64,000 nucleotides of DNA from an uncultured Alistipes sp. (GTDB lineage: Bacteria > Bacteroidota > Bacteroidia > Bacteroidales > Rikenellaceae): NCBI GenBank assembly GCA_910583985.1, contig CAJTYA010000005.1, positions 62,001-126,000 of the forward strand, read 5' to 3'. Below are positions 26,567-40,235 of this stretch, piece after piece. The translations under genes were made by a program, and so were the position numbers. Numbering within the stretch: the stretch's first letter is position 1; each line of letters opens with the position of its first letter. The notes under the pieces are model-generated. The model had not been told where the DNA came from. It did no database searches and worked only from the letters and a program-made list of their open reading frames with translations.

Positions 26567-26914
26567 ATGAAAAAAATCGAAGCCATCATACGCAAAACCA
26601 AATTCACGGAGGTCAAAGAAGCGCTGCTCGAAGCCGACATCGAATGGTTCTCCTACACGGAAGTGCGCGGCGTGGGTAAAACCCGGCAGGAAAGAATCTA
26701 CCGAGGTGTCATTTACGGCACCGACATCATCGAACGACTGATGCTTACCATCGTCGTGCGCGACCAAAACGCCCAGCGAACGATCGATGCCATCCTGACA
26801 GCGGCTCAAACCGGCGAAGTGGGCGACGGACGGATTTTCGTCTCCGAAGTCGAAGAAACCTACCGCATCCGCACCGGAGAGCGGGGCGACATCACGCTCT
26901 ACCAACACGCATAA
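26567..26914 (+). CDS. glnB: Nitrogen regulatory protein P-II
   Basis: 115 aa, complete P-II fold. The T-loop reads YRGVIYGTDI with Tyr50 aligned to the uridylylated Tyr51 of enteric GlnB, but the flanking residues differ (canonical YRGAEYMVDF). The B-loop TGEVGDGRIF and the C-loop RTGERG, which bind ATP/ADP and 2-oxoglutarate, are intact. It lies 43 bp upstream of amtB, so it most likely gates AmtB as GlnK does. The name glnK would be equally valid. Confidence 0.93.
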   Translation: MKKIEAIIRKTKFTEVKEALLEADIEWFSYTEVRGVGKTRQERIYRGVIYGTDIIERLMLTIVVRDQNAQRTIDAILTAAQTGEVGDGRIFVSEVEETYRIRTGERGDITLYQHA

Positions 26915-26957
26915 GCATTCCCCGAACCCGATTTTCCATTCCTAAAAAAGCAAAATC

Positions 26958-28271
26958 ATGAACGAAACACTCTTCATATCGGACAGTCTGAAAACAGCAG
27001 CGGACTGCGCGGGAATCCTCGCCGACGACACGGCTGCGGAACTCTCGGCCACAATCGGCGAGGTAGCCTGCTCCCTCGACACGGTATGGGTCCTGCTGGC
27101 AGCCATGCTCGTATTCATCATGCAGCCGGGCTTCGCACTGGTCGAAGCGGGCTTCGAACGCACGAAAAACGCCGCGAACATCCTGATGAAGAACCTGCTG
27201 GACTTCTCCGCCGGCACAATTCTCTTTTGGCTGCTCGGCTTCGGGCTCATGTTCGGACCGAGCGTCGCAGGCCTTTTCGGCATACCCGACCCGATGGGGA
27301 CGGCCGGCTGGGAAGGGGACATCCCGTCGGCGGCGTTTCTGGTATTTCAGACCATGTTCTGTGCAACGGCGGCTACCATTGTTTCGGGTGCCGTGGCAGG
27401 ACGCACGAAGTTTCATGCCTACTTGTTCTATTGCGTCCTGATCTCCGCGTTCATCTATCCCGTCTCAGGCCACTGGACATGGGGTGGCGGCTGGTTATCG
27501 GAACTCGGATTCCATGACTTCGCCGGTAGCGCCGTTGTACATTCCGTAGGAGGATGGCTGGCCTGCATGGGCGCCCTCTTCGTAGGCCCTCGGCTCGGCA
27601 AATACCGCAACGGCAAGGTATATGCCATTCCGGGGCACAACCTCTCGCTCGCCTCGCTGGGCGTTTTCATTCTCTGGTTCGGCTGGTTCGGATTCAATCC
27701 CGGCAGCCAACTGGCTGCATCGGGCAATGCGAATGCGACGGCGATCGGCAGCATATTCCTGACCACCAACATCTCGGCTGCGGCAGGTGCGCTGGCCGCC
27801 CTGATCGTGGCATGGATACGGTACGGCAAACCGACGCTGAGCCTTTCGCTCAACGGCGCGCTGGCCGGGCTGGTCGGCATCACCGCCGGATGCGATCTAG
27901 TGTCTCCTTTCGGAGCGCTGTGCATCGGCACGATCAGCGGCATCGCAATGGTATTCGCCGTATCGTTCTTCGACACCCGGCTCAAAATCGACGACCCGGT
28001 CGGCGCGATCTCCGTACACGGCGTCTGCGGCACGCTGGGCACGATCCTCACGGGGCTGTTCGCCCTCGACGGAGGTTTGTTCTACGGCGGCGGCTCGGCT
28101 ATGCTCGGCATACAGGCGCTCGGCGCCGCGGCCACGGCCGGATGGGCGCTCGCCGCGGGCTTCGTCCTGTTCGGCATCCTCAAGAAGACCGTCGGACTGA
28201 GGGTAGACAAACGGGTCGAAGAAGAAGGGCTCGACATTTACGAACACGGCGAAACCGCATACAACGCATAA
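26958..28271 (+). CDS. amtB: Ammonium transporter
   Basis: 437 aa with about 11 transmembrane segments. The pore histidine pair is His195 (SAVVHSVGGW) and His354 (AISVHGVCGT). The substrate-site Asp187 in GFHDFAG corresponds to AmtB Asp160. An N-terminal stretch of about 40 polar residues precedes the first membrane segment and may be a cleaved or flexible extension. It imports ammonium across the inner membrane and is expected to be blocked by the adjacent P-II protein when nitrogen is plentiful. Confidence 0.96.
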   Translation: MNETLFISDSLKTAADCAGILADDTAAELSATIGEVACSLDTVWVLLAAMLVFIMQPGFALVEAGFERTKNAANILMKNLLDFSAGTILFWLLGFGLMFGPSVAGLFGIPDPMGTAGWEGDIPSAAFLVFQTMFCATAATIVSGAVAGRTKFHAYLFYCVLISAFIYPVSGHWTWGGGWLSELGFHDFAGSAVVHSVGGWLACMGALFVGPRLGKYRNGKVYAIPGHNLSLASLGVFILWFGWFGFNPGSQLAASGNANATAIGSIFLTTNISAAAGALAALIVAWIRYGKPTLSLSLNGALAGLVGITAGCDLVSPFGALCIGTISGIAMVFAVSFFDTRLKIDDPVGAISVHGVCGTLGTILTGLFALDGGLFYGGGSAMLGIQALGAAATAGWALAAGFVLFGILKKTVGLRVDKRVEEEGLDIYEHGETAYNA

Positions 28272-28437
28272 AGCATTTATTCAACACATCAACCGAAGGT
28301 TTAGTTAAGTCAGTTTTCCCTAAACGAGGAAATGCGGCGGCCGGCACGGAATCCGATCGTCGGCCGCCGCATCGGGGCCCGGAGGAATTCCGCCCCGGCG
28401 GCCCGAACAGAAAAAACACCACGAAAACGCAAACGTC
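28272..28437 (+). promoter_or_regulatory. Structured amtB-asnA intercistronic region
   Basis: Three hairpins stand in series: GTTTAG/CTAAAC (about 28299-28325), a perfect 12-bp GC-rich stem (28332-28343 with 28361-28372) and CGGGGC/GCCCCG (28373-28378 with 28392-28397). None has a T-tract, so they fit mRNA processing or partial attenuation better than full termination. No -7 box is seen before asnA. Confidence 0.5.
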
Positions 28438-29472
28438 ATGAAACTCCATATTCCGCAAGACTACCGGGCCAAGCTGGCTCCCGAAACGATGGAACAGGCC
28501 ATCAAAACGATCAAAACGAGCTTCCAGCGCTCGCTGGCCGAAGCGCTCGACCTGCGCCGGGTCACCGCCCCGCTGTTCGTTCTCTCCGGCACGGGCATCA
28601 ACGACGACCTCAACGGCACGGAACGCCCCGTGAGCTTTCCCGTCCGGGACATGGGCGAACGCCGGGCCGAGGTGGTGCACTCGCTGGCCAAGTGGAAACG
28701 CATGAAGCTCGGCGCCTACCGTATCGCACCGGGCTACGGACTCTACACCGATATGAACGCCATCCGCGCCGACGAGGAGCTGGACAACCTCCATTCGCTC
28801 TACGTCGACCAGTGGGACTGGGAGCGCACCGTGACGGCAGCGGACCGCAACATAGACTTTCTCGAAGGGATCGTCAAGAAGATATACAGTGTTCTGCGGA
28901 GCATGGAGGCGGAAGTGTACGCGCTCTACCCGCACATCACGCCGATCCTGCCCGAAGAGATCGCATTCGTCCACAGCGAAGAGCTGCAACGGCGCTATCC
29001 GGAGCTGACGCCCCGCGAGCGGGAAACGAAAGCCGCACGGGAGTACGGAGCCGTCTTCGTGATCGGCATCGGCGGAGCGCTCGCCGACGGAGAGCGACAC
29101 GACGGCCGCGCCCCCGACTACGACGACTGGACCACCCCGACGCGCGACGGCTGCAAGGGGCTCAACGGCGACATCATCGTCTGGAACCCGGTATTGGAGA
29201 GCGCCTTCGAAATTTCGAGCATGGGCATACGCGTCGACGCCGAAGCGCTCGTCCGCCAACTCGAACTGGCCGGATGTCCCGAACGCAGGGAGCTCGACTT
29301 CCACAAGGCACTGCTCGAAGGGCGCATTCCGCTGTCGATCGGCGGCGGGATCGGCCAGTCGCGCCTGTGCATGTTCCTGCTGCGCTGCGCCCACATCGGC
29401 GAAGTGCAGGCGAGCATCTGGCCCGAAGAAATGATCGAGACCTGCCGGCAGCACAACATCTTCCTGAAATAA
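28438..29472 (+). CDS. asnA: Aspartate-ammonia ligase (asparagine synthetase A)
   Basis: 344 aa, slightly longer than the enteric enzyme (330). It makes asparagine from aspartate and free ammonium with ATP and has a class II synthetase-like fold. Blocks seen include SFQRSLAEALDLRRVTAPLFV, the GTGINDDLNGTERPV loop, LHSLYVDQWDWE and the C-terminal LSIGGGIGQSRLCMFLL. Because it uses ammonium and not glutamine, its place in an ammonium-uptake operon makes sense. The next gene, GSIII, starts 63 bp later. Confidence 0.96.
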   Translation: MKLHIPQDYRAKLAPETMEQAIKTIKTSFQRSLAEALDLRRVTAPLFVLSGTGINDDLNGTERPVSFPVRDMGERRAEVVHSLAKWKRMKLGAYRIAPGYGLYTDMNAIRADEELDNLHSLYVDQWDWERTVTAADRNIDFLEGIVKKIYSVLRSMEAEVYALYPHITPILPEEIAFVHSEELQRRYPELTPRERETKAAREYGAVFVIGIGGALADGERHDGRAPDYDDWTTPTRDGCKGLNGDIIVWNPVLESAFEISSMGIRVDAEALVRQLELAGCPERRELDFHKALLEGRIPLSIGGGIGQSRLCMFLLRCAHIGEVQASIWPEEMIETCRQHNIFLK

Positions 29473-29535
29473 AAGCTCCGACCGCAAGGCAGAGTATAAA
29501 GAAATAATCGAAAACCCTTAAAAATCATCGAAACC

Positions 29536-31725
<2,190 letters not shown>

Positions 31726-31809
31726 AGGCGGAAACACCCCGTTTCGCCGCCGCGGGGAGGGCCCTCGAAGCGCCCTCCCCGCCCGCGGCTCCATACAAAT
31801 ACGAAAGGC
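31726..31809 (+). promoter_or_regulatory. Two hairpins between glnN and gltB
   Basis: GGCGGAAAC/GTTTCGCC (31727-31735 with 31741-31748) and a perfect 10-bp CGGGGAGGGC stem (31753-31762 with 31772-31781). No T-tract follows either. They may set the glnN:gltB transcript ratio or stabilise an mRNA end. Confidence 0.5.
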
Positions 31810-34800
31810 ATGAAAAAAACGATACCGACCCCCAAGAGCGGGTACCCCCGACAGCAGGGGCTCTATACCCCCGAAAACGAGCACGACGCCTGCGGCGTAG
31901 GGCTCGTCGTACACATCCGCAACGACAAAACGCACGAAATCGTCGAAAACGGTCTTCAGGTCCTCGAACACATGGCTCACCGCGGAGCCGAAAGCGCGGA
32001 CGACAAAACGGGCGACGGAGCGGGCATCCTCGTGCAGATTCCGCACGAATTCATCCTGCTGCAAGGCATTCCCGTCCCCGAAAAGGGGAAATACGGCACC
32101 GGACTGGTCTTCCTTCCCAAAGAGGAGGCCGCCCGGCAGGCGGCCATGAACATCGTCCGGACGGCCGTCACCGAACAGGGCCTCGAACTGATGCACGTGC
32201 GCGACGTGCCGGTCAACAGCGAAATCCTCGGACGGGACGCCTTAGCGACCGAACCGGCCGTCCGGCAGCTCTTCATCAAAGGGTGTTCCGATCCCGCCGA
32301 GCTCGAACGCAGGCTCTACATGATCCGCCGCCGCATCGAGCACGACTTCGCGCAGCAGGGAGCCGACGAAAGCTACGTGGTCAGCCTTTCGACACGGACG
32401 ATCGTCTACAAGGGCATGCTCTCCTCGCTGCAATTGCGGGCCTACTATCCGGACTTGATCAATCCCTACTTCACCAGCGCATTGGCGCTGGTACACTCCC
32501 GGTTCAGCACCAACACGTTCCCCACGTGGTCGCTCGCCCAGCCGTTCCGCCTGCTGGGGCACAACGGCGAAATCAACACCATCCGGGGCAACCGCTCGTG
32601 GATGGAAGACCGCGAAAGCCTGTTCCGCCCCGCAGGCATGGAGCGCATCGCCGACTACGGGCCGATCGTCCGGCCGGGCATGAGCGACAGCGCCTCGCTG
32701 GACAACGTGCTCGAATTTTTAGTCATGAGCGGGCTGAGCCTGCCGCACGCGCTGGCGATGCTCGTGCCCGAAAGCTACAACGATAAGAATCCGATCCCCG
32801 ACGCACTGAAAGGGTTCTACGAATACCACAGCATTTGGATGGAGCCGTGGGACGGCCCCGCCACGCTGATGTTCTCCGACGGACGCTACGCCGGCGGCAT
32901 GCTCGACCGCAACGGCCTGCGTCCGGCCCGCTGGCTCATCACGAAGGGCGGCACGATGGTCATCGCTTCCGAAACGGGCGTGCTCGACATCGAGCCCTCC
33001 GAGATCGAGGCCAAAGGACGGCTCCGGCCCGGCAAGATCGTCATGGTCGACACCGAACAGGGACGCATCCTCTACGACGAAGAGATCAAGGCGCAGCTCG
33101 CCGCCGAACACCCCTACAAGGAATGGCTCGAAAAGAACCGCATCCTGCTGCGCAAAATCACCTCCGGACGCAAAGTAACGCACGGCATCGAAAACTACGA
33201 AGCCATGCTGCGCACGTTCGGCTATCACAAGGAGGACATGCAGCGGATCGTGCTGCCCATGGGTCGCGACGGCGCCGAACCGCTCGGTTCGATGGGCAAC
33301 GACACACCGATCGCCGTGCTGTCGGCCAAGCCGCAGCGGCTGTTCAACTATTTCCGCCAGCAGTTCGCCCAAGTGACCAACCCGCCCATCGACCCGATCC
33401 GCGAAGAACTGGTCATGTCGCTGGCCAGCTACATCGGCGCCGTGGACGGCAACATCCTCGAACCCTCGGCCGACCACTGCAAAGTAGTCAAGCTGAGCAG
33501 CCCCGTGCTGACGAACTCCGACGTCGACATCCTCACCCACCTCTCCTACAAGGGTTTCCGCACCCGCACGCTCGACATGCTCTTCCCGGCCGAAGAGGGC
33601 GAGGCCGGACTGGAACGCACCGTCGAGGCCCTGTGCCGGCAAGCCGAGCAGGCCGTCGACGAAGGCTACAACTACGTCATTCTGAGCGACCGGAAAGTCG
33701 ACGCCCGGCAGGCCCCCGTCCCGTCGCTGCTGGCGCTCTCGGCCGTCCACACCCACCTCATCCGCGTGCACAAGCGGTCGAAGATCGCCTTGATCGTCGA
33801 AACGGGCGAAGCCCGCGAGGTGATGCACACCGCGCTGCTGATCGGCTTCGGCGCCAGCGCCGTGAACCCCTACATGGCCTTCGCCGTGCTCGACGAGGGA
33901 GTCCGGAACGGCGACCTGCAACTCGACTACGAGACGGCCGAGCACCACTACATCAAGGCCGTGAACAAAGGTTTCCTGAAAATCATGTCCAAGATGGGCA
34001 TTTCGACGATCCGCAGCTACCGCGGCGCCCGCATCTTCGAAGCCATCGGCCTCTCCTCCGGCGTACTGGAACGTTACTTCTGCGGCACGACATCGAAAAT
34101 CGAAGGAGCGTCGCTCGGCGACATCGCCCGCGACACGCTCGCCGCCCACGCCCGCGGCTTCGGCGACGAAGAGATCTTCAGCCCCAGCCAGCGGCTCGAA
34201 AACCTCGGCCACTACGCATGGCGGCGGGACGGCGAGAAGCACGCATGGAACCCCGAAACGATCTCCGCCCTGCAACTGGCTACAAGACTGGGCAGCTACA
34301 AGAAGTTCAAGGAATACACCCGGCTCGTGGACGACAAGCCCGAACCGATCTACCTGCGCGATCTGATGCGCCTCAAGAAAAACCCCATCGACCTCTCGCT
34401 CGTCGAGCCGGCGAGCGAAATCACGCGGCGGTTCGTCACCGGCGCCATGTCGTTCGGGTCGATCAGCAAAGAGGCGCACGAGGCGATGGCGCTGGCCATG
34501 AACGCCATCGGAGGAAAGAGCAACACGGGCGAAGGCGGCGAAGACCCCGCGCGGTACCGTCCGAGGGAAGACGGCACGCTCGCCCGCAGCGCCATCAAGC
34601 AGGTGGCGTCGGGACGGTTCGGCGTCAATGCCGAATACCTCGTCAACGCCGACGAAATACAGATCAAGGTGGCGCAGGGCGCCAAACCGGGCGAAGGCGG
34701 ACAGTTGCCGGGCTACAAGGTGGACGAAATGATCGCCCGCACGCGCCACTCGATTCCCGGCATTTCGCTCATTTCGCCGCCGCCCCACCACGACATCTAC

Positions 34801-36336
34801 TCGATCGAAGACCTCGCCCAGTTGATCTTCGACCTGAAGAACGTCAATCCCCGCGCCCGCATCAGCGTGAAGCTGGTTTCGGAAAGCGGCGTGGGCACGA
34901 TTGCCGCCGGCGTGGCCAAGGCCAAGGCCGACATGATCCTCATCAGCGGCTGCGAGGGAGGAACCGGCGCGAGCCCGATGAGCTCGATCAAGCACGCGGG
35001 CCTGCCTTCGGAAATCGGCCTCGCGGAGACGCAGCAGACGCTCGTCGTCAACGACCTGCGCGGACAGGTGACGTTGCAGGTGGACGGCCAGTACAAAACC
35101 GGGCGCGACATCGTCATCGGGGCGCTGCTCGGCGCCGAGGAATTCGGGTTCGCCACGAGCGCGCTGATCGTGCTAGGGTGCGTGATGATGCGCAAATGCC
35201 ACCTCAACACCTGTCCCGTCGGCGTCGCCACGCAGGACGAGGAGCTGCGCCGCCGCTTCGTGGGCCGGTACGAATATCTGGTCAACTTTTTCAACTTTCT
35301 GGCCGAAGACGTCCGCGAGCATCTGGCCGAAATGGGCTTCACCCGACTCGACGACATCGTCGGCCGGACCGACCTGATCGAGACGGCCGTCCCGGCGGAG
35401 GGCAAAGCCGCCGGCATCGACCTGTCGAAAATCCTCTACCGTCCGCAGGAAGCCGCCACGCACGCCACGCGGAGAGTCGTCGCCCAGCACCACGGGATCG
35501 AATCGGTGATCGACCGCTCGCTCATCGGCATCGCGGCACCGGCCCTCGATTCGAAAATGGCCGTACAGCTCGACTTCCCGATCCGCAACACCGACCGCTC
35601 GGTCGGGGCGATGCTTTCGGGCGCCGTCACCGCACGATACGGAGGCGAAGGCCTGCCGCGCGACACGATCCGCGTGACGTTCCGCGGATCGGCCGGCCAG
35701 AGCTTCGGCGCCTTCCTTTGCAAGGGCATCGCCTTCCGGCTCGAAGGAGACGCCAACGACTACCTCGGCAAAGGGCTTTCGGGCGGCCGCATCACCGTCG
35801 TACCGCCCAAGGGTACGCTCTTCGCCCCGGAAGAGAACATCGTCGCCGGCAACACGCTGCTTTACGGGGCCACCGAAGGCGAAGTCTACATCAACGGCCG
35901 GGTCGGCGAACGTTTCTGCGTGCGCAACAGCGGCGCCACGGCCGTCGTGGAAGGCGCGGGCGACCATTGCTGCGAATACATGACCGGAGGGCGCACCGTC
36001 GTGCTGGGTCCCACGGGCCGCAACTTCGCCGCCGGCATGAGCGGCGGGATCGCTTACGTCTGGAACCGGGAGGGCGACTTCGACTATTTCTGCAACATGG
36101 AGATGGTCGAGCTCTCGCTCATCGAGGAGAGCGCCGACGACAAGGAACTGCACAGCCTCGTGAGCGCGCACTACTACCACACCGGCAGCCCGCTGGCCAA
36201 GCGCATGCTCGACGACTGGAACCGCTATATCGGGGAGTTCATCAAGGTGACGCCCATCGAATACAAGAAAGTGCTCCACGCCCGGCGCATGGCCGCTCTC
36301 GAACGCAAAATCGCCAAGGTGGAACGGGACTACTGA
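31810..36336 (+). CDS. gltB: Glutamate synthase, large (alpha) subunit
   Basis: 1508 aa, full length. Cys28 in NEHDACGVGLV is the Ntn nucleophile of the glutaminase domain, implying removal of a 27-residue propeptide. Then come the central domain, the FMN barrel with SGCEGGTGASPMSS, and the 3Fe-4S cysteines in MMRKCHLNTCPVGVATQ. The last part is the beta-helix glxB3-type domain rich in Gly (GAGDHCCEYMTGG). It transfers the amide of glutamine to 2-oxoglutarate. With GltD (40 bp downstream) and GSIII it completes the high-affinity GS-GOGAT cycle. Confidence 0.98.
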   Translation: MKKTIPTPKSGYPRQQGLYTPENEHDACGVGLVVHIRNDKTHEIVENGLQVLEHMAHRGAESADDKTGDGAGILVQIPHEFILLQGIPVPEKGKYGTGLVFLPKEEAARQAAMNIVRTAVTEQGLELMHVRDVPVNSEILGRDALATEPAVRQLFIKGCSDPAELERRLYMIRRRIEHDFAQQGADESYVVSLSTRTIVYKGMLSSLQLRAYYPDLINPYFTSALALVHSRFSTNTFPTWSLAQPFRLLGHNGEINTIRGNRSWMEDRESLFRPAGMERIADYGPIVRPGMSDSASLDNVLEFLVMSGLSLPHALAMLVPESYNDKNPIPDALKGFYEYHSIWMEPWDGPATLMFSDGRYAGGMLDRNGLRPARWLITKGGTMVIASETGVLDIEPSEIEAKGRLRPGKIVMVDTEQGRILYDEEIKAQLAAEHPYKEWLEKNRILLRKITSGRKVTHGIENYEAMLRTFGYHKEDMQRIVLPMGRDGAEPLGSMGNDTPIAVLSAKPQRLFNYFRQQFAQVTNPPIDPIREELVMSLASYIGAVDGNILEPSADHCKVVKLSSPVLTNSDVDILTHLSYKGFRTRTLDMLFPAEEGEAGLERTVEALCRQAEQAVDEGYNYVILSDRKVDARQAPVPSLLALSAVHTHLIRVHKRSKIALIVETGEAREVMHTALLIGFGASAVNPYMAFAVLDEGVRNGDLQLDYETAEHHYIKAVNKGFLKIMSKMGISTIRSYRGARIFEAIGLSSGVLERYFCGTTSKIEGASLGDIARDTLAAHARGFGDEEIFSPSQRLENLGHYAWRRDGEKHAWNPETISALQLATRLGSYKKFKEYTRLVDDKPEPIYLRDLMRLKKNPIDLSLVEPASEITRRFVTGAMSFGSISKEAHEAMALAMNAIGGKSNTGEGGEDPARYRPREDGTLARSAIKQVASGRFGVNAEYLVNADEIQIKVAQGAKPGEGGQLPGYKVDEMIARTRHSIPGISLISPPPHHDIYSIEDLAQLIFDLKNVNPRARISVKLVSESGVGTIAAGVAKAKADMILISGCEGGTGASPMSSIKHAGLPSEIGLAETQQTLVVNDLRGQVTLQVDGQYKTGRDIVIGALLGAEEFGFATSALIVLGCVMMRKCHLNTCPVGVATQDEELRRRFVGRYEYLVNFFNFLAEDVREHLAEMGFTRLDDIVGRTDLIETAVPAEGKAAGIDLSKILYRPQEAATHATRRVVAQHHGIESVIDRSLIGIAAPALDSKMAVQLDFPIRNTDRSVGAMLSGAVTARYGGEGLPRDTIRVTFRGSAGQSFGAFLCKGIAFRLEGDANDYLGKGLSGGRITVVPPKGTLFAPEENIVAGNTLLYGATEGEVYINGRVGERFCVRNSGATAVVEGAGDHCCEYMTGGRTVVLGPTGRNFAAGMSGGIAYVWNREGDFDYFCNMEMVELSLIEESADDKELHSLVSAHYYHTGSPLAKRMLDDWNRYIGEFIKVTPIEYKKVLHARRMAALERKIAKVERDY

Positions 36337-36376
36337 TCCCGCCCGCCGATTGTCAAACCGCAACAGACCAACGATC

Positions 36377-37798
36377 ATGGGAAACCCCAAAGGATTTTTA
36401 CACATACCGCGCAAAGAGGCCGGCTACCGCCCCCTGCACGAACGGATATACGACTTCGCGCCGGTAGAACAGACGCTCAACGCGGAAGACCGCAAGCTGC
36501 AGGCTTCGCGCTGCATGGACTGCGGCGTACCGTTCTGCCACTGGGCCTGCCCGCTGGGCAACCGCCAGCCCGAATGGCAGGATCTGGCATGGCGGGGAAA
36601 ATGGAAAGAGGCCTACGACATCCTCTCGCTGACGGACGACTTCCCCGAATTCACCGGCCGGGTCTGCCCGGCGCTCTGCGAGCAATCGTGCGTGCTCAAG
36701 CTCCACGACCAGCCCGTCACGATCCGCGAAAACGAAGCGGCCATCGTCGAACAGGCCTTTCAGGCCGGGCACATCGTCCCCTGCCCGCCCCGCCGCCGGA
36801 CGGGAAAGAAGGTGGCGGTGATCGGTTCGGGCCCCTCCGGACTGGCCTGCGCCAACCAGCTCAACCGGCGAGGCCACACCGTCGTCGTATTCGAGAAAGA
36901 CGAAGCGCCCGGCGGCCTGCTCCGGCTCGGCATACCCGATTTCAAGCTGAGCAAACGCATCATAGACCGCCGGCTGGAGCTCCTGCGGGCCGAGGGCATC
37001 GAGTTCCGGACGAACAGTCCCGTGGGCAGCAGCTCCGAAATCGCGGAACTGCTCGAAAAGTACGACGCGCTGTGCGTCGCCATCGGATCGGGTGTCCCGC
37101 GCGACCTGCCGGTCGAAGGACGCGGGCTGGAGGGCATCCATTTCGCGCTCGACATGCTCCGCCAGCAGAACCGGCAGGTGGCCGGCCACACGGTTCCCGA
37201 CGAGGAGCGCATCACGGCCCAAGGCAAGCGCGTGCTGGTCATCGGCGGAGGCGACACGGGATCGGACTGCGTGGGCACCTCCGTCCGCCAAGGCGCCTCG
37301 CTCGTCACGCAGATCGAAATCATGCCCCAGCCGCCCGAACGCTGCAACCCCGACACGCCGTGGCCGATGTTCCCCCGCGTGCTGAAAACCTCCTCCTCGC
37401 ACGAGGAAGGCTGCCAGAGACGATGGAACCTCGAAACCAAGCGGTTCGTCGGCCGCGACGGCCGGGTCGTCGGTGTGGAGGTCGAGCGCGTCGAATGGGA
37501 AAAGGACGCCGAGGAACGCTGGCAGATGCGCCGCACGGGCGAAACCGAGACGATCGAGGCCGACCTCGTCCTGCTGGCCATGGGCTTCGTCCATCCCGTC
37601 CACGAAGGGCTCGTCGCCGAACTGAGCCTGAGCCTCGACGACCGCAAGAACGTGCGGGGCGACGGCACCCAGCGCACCTCGCACGACAAGGTATTCGTCG
37701 CGGGCGACGCGCTGACGGGCGCTTCGCTCGTCGTTCGGGCCATCGCCTCCGGCCGCCGGGCCGCCGAACACATCGACCGCTTCCTGCACAACGAATAG
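36377..37798 (+). CDS. gltD: Glutamate synthase, small (beta) subunit
   Basis: 473 aa from the ATG at 36377; an in-frame TTG lies 27 bp earlier. N-terminal cysteines Cys46, Cys49, Cys54 and Cys58 (CMDCGVPFCHWAC) plus CEQSC bind the 4Fe-4S clusters that pass electrons to GltB. The FAD motif is VAVIGSGPSGLACANQL and the NAD(P)H motif VLVIGGGDTGSDCVGTS. It feeds electrons from NAD(P)H to GltB. It is the last gene of the nitrogen operon. Confidence 0.97.
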   Translation: MGNPKGFLHIPRKEAGYRPLHERIYDFAPVEQTLNAEDRKLQASRCMDCGVPFCHWACPLGNRQPEWQDLAWRGKWKEAYDILSLTDDFPEFTGRVCPALCEQSCVLKLHDQPVTIRENEAAIVEQAFQAGHIVPCPPRRRTGKKVAVIGSGPSGLACANQLNRRGHTVVVFEKDEAPGGLLRLGIPDFKLSKRIIDRRLELLRAEGIEFRTNSPVGSSSEIAELLEKYDALCVAIGSGVPRDLPVEGRGLEGIHFALDMLRQQNRQVAGHTVPDEERITAQGKRVLVIGGGDTGSDCVGTSVRQGASLVTQIEIMPQPPERCNPDTPWPMFPRVLKTSSSHEEGCQRRWNLETKRFVGRDGRVVGVEVERVEWEKDAEERWQMRRTGETETIEADLVLLAMGFVHPVHEGLVAELSLSLDDRKNVRGDGTQRTSHDKVFVAGDALTGASLVVRAIASGRRAAEHIDRFLHNE

Positions 37799-38234
37799 GT
37801 CCGCCGAACCCGAAACCGCCGCCCGTCCCCGGACAAAACACCGCCGAGAAGCCCGGAGCCGTCCGCGCTCCGTCCGAAAAGGGGAATATCGTTTTGAGAA
37901 CGAGCACTCCGAAACGGCGTCGCTCCGAGAAGACCGGGACATACGAACCGCGAGGTCGCCCTGCCAAACGACAGGACGGCCTCGCATCCGTTACGGCCGC
38001 TTCCCTTGCCTACCCTGCGCTTTCGCACGGGAACTGCGGATTCCGCAGGCATCTGCCATCGGGCGCCGCGAGCCGCCCTCCCACGGCCCCGGAAAAACCT
38101 GCACGCGAACGACTCCCGGATCGCGGACGGACGACGGCCGCCGACCGCTCCGAAACCGAAAAAGCGAGCCGTCTCCGGAAACGCAGCTCCGAACGGGCGG
38201 CAAAAACATGCGGAGTCAAGAAGTCGAAACGACG
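37799..38234. other. Spacer between gltD and gdhA
   Basis: About 550 bp in total between convergent genes. I see no supported gene, repeat or RNA. The only clear element is the bidirectional terminator at 38235-38280, over 430 bp after the gltD stop, so the gltD transcript may carry a long 3' end. Confidence 0.5.
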
Positions 38235-38280
38235 AAAAAAGAGGATGCCCCGCGGCGGTACGGGACACCCTCTTTTTTTT
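38235..38280. terminator. Bidirectional terminator between gltD and gdhA
   Basis: AAAAAAGAGG-TG-CCCG and its complement (about 38235-38252 with 38261-38280), a stem with minor mismatches and flanking A6 and T8 runs. It serves gdhA on the minus strand, 69 bp past its stop. Confidence 0.88.
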
Positions 38281-38348
38281 CATTCGGCCGGACAGGCCTT
38301 CCTCCGGCGCGGAAACGGAGCGCACCGCCCCGTCGCACCGGCGCCGGA

Positions 38349-40235
<1,887 letters not shown>

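Noticed and set aside
32719..36467. Very long open frames on both strands over gltB (up to about 1200 codons)
   Set aside because: They mirror the GC-rich third positions of gltB, are full of Arg/Pro/Ala and match no family; shadows of the real gene.
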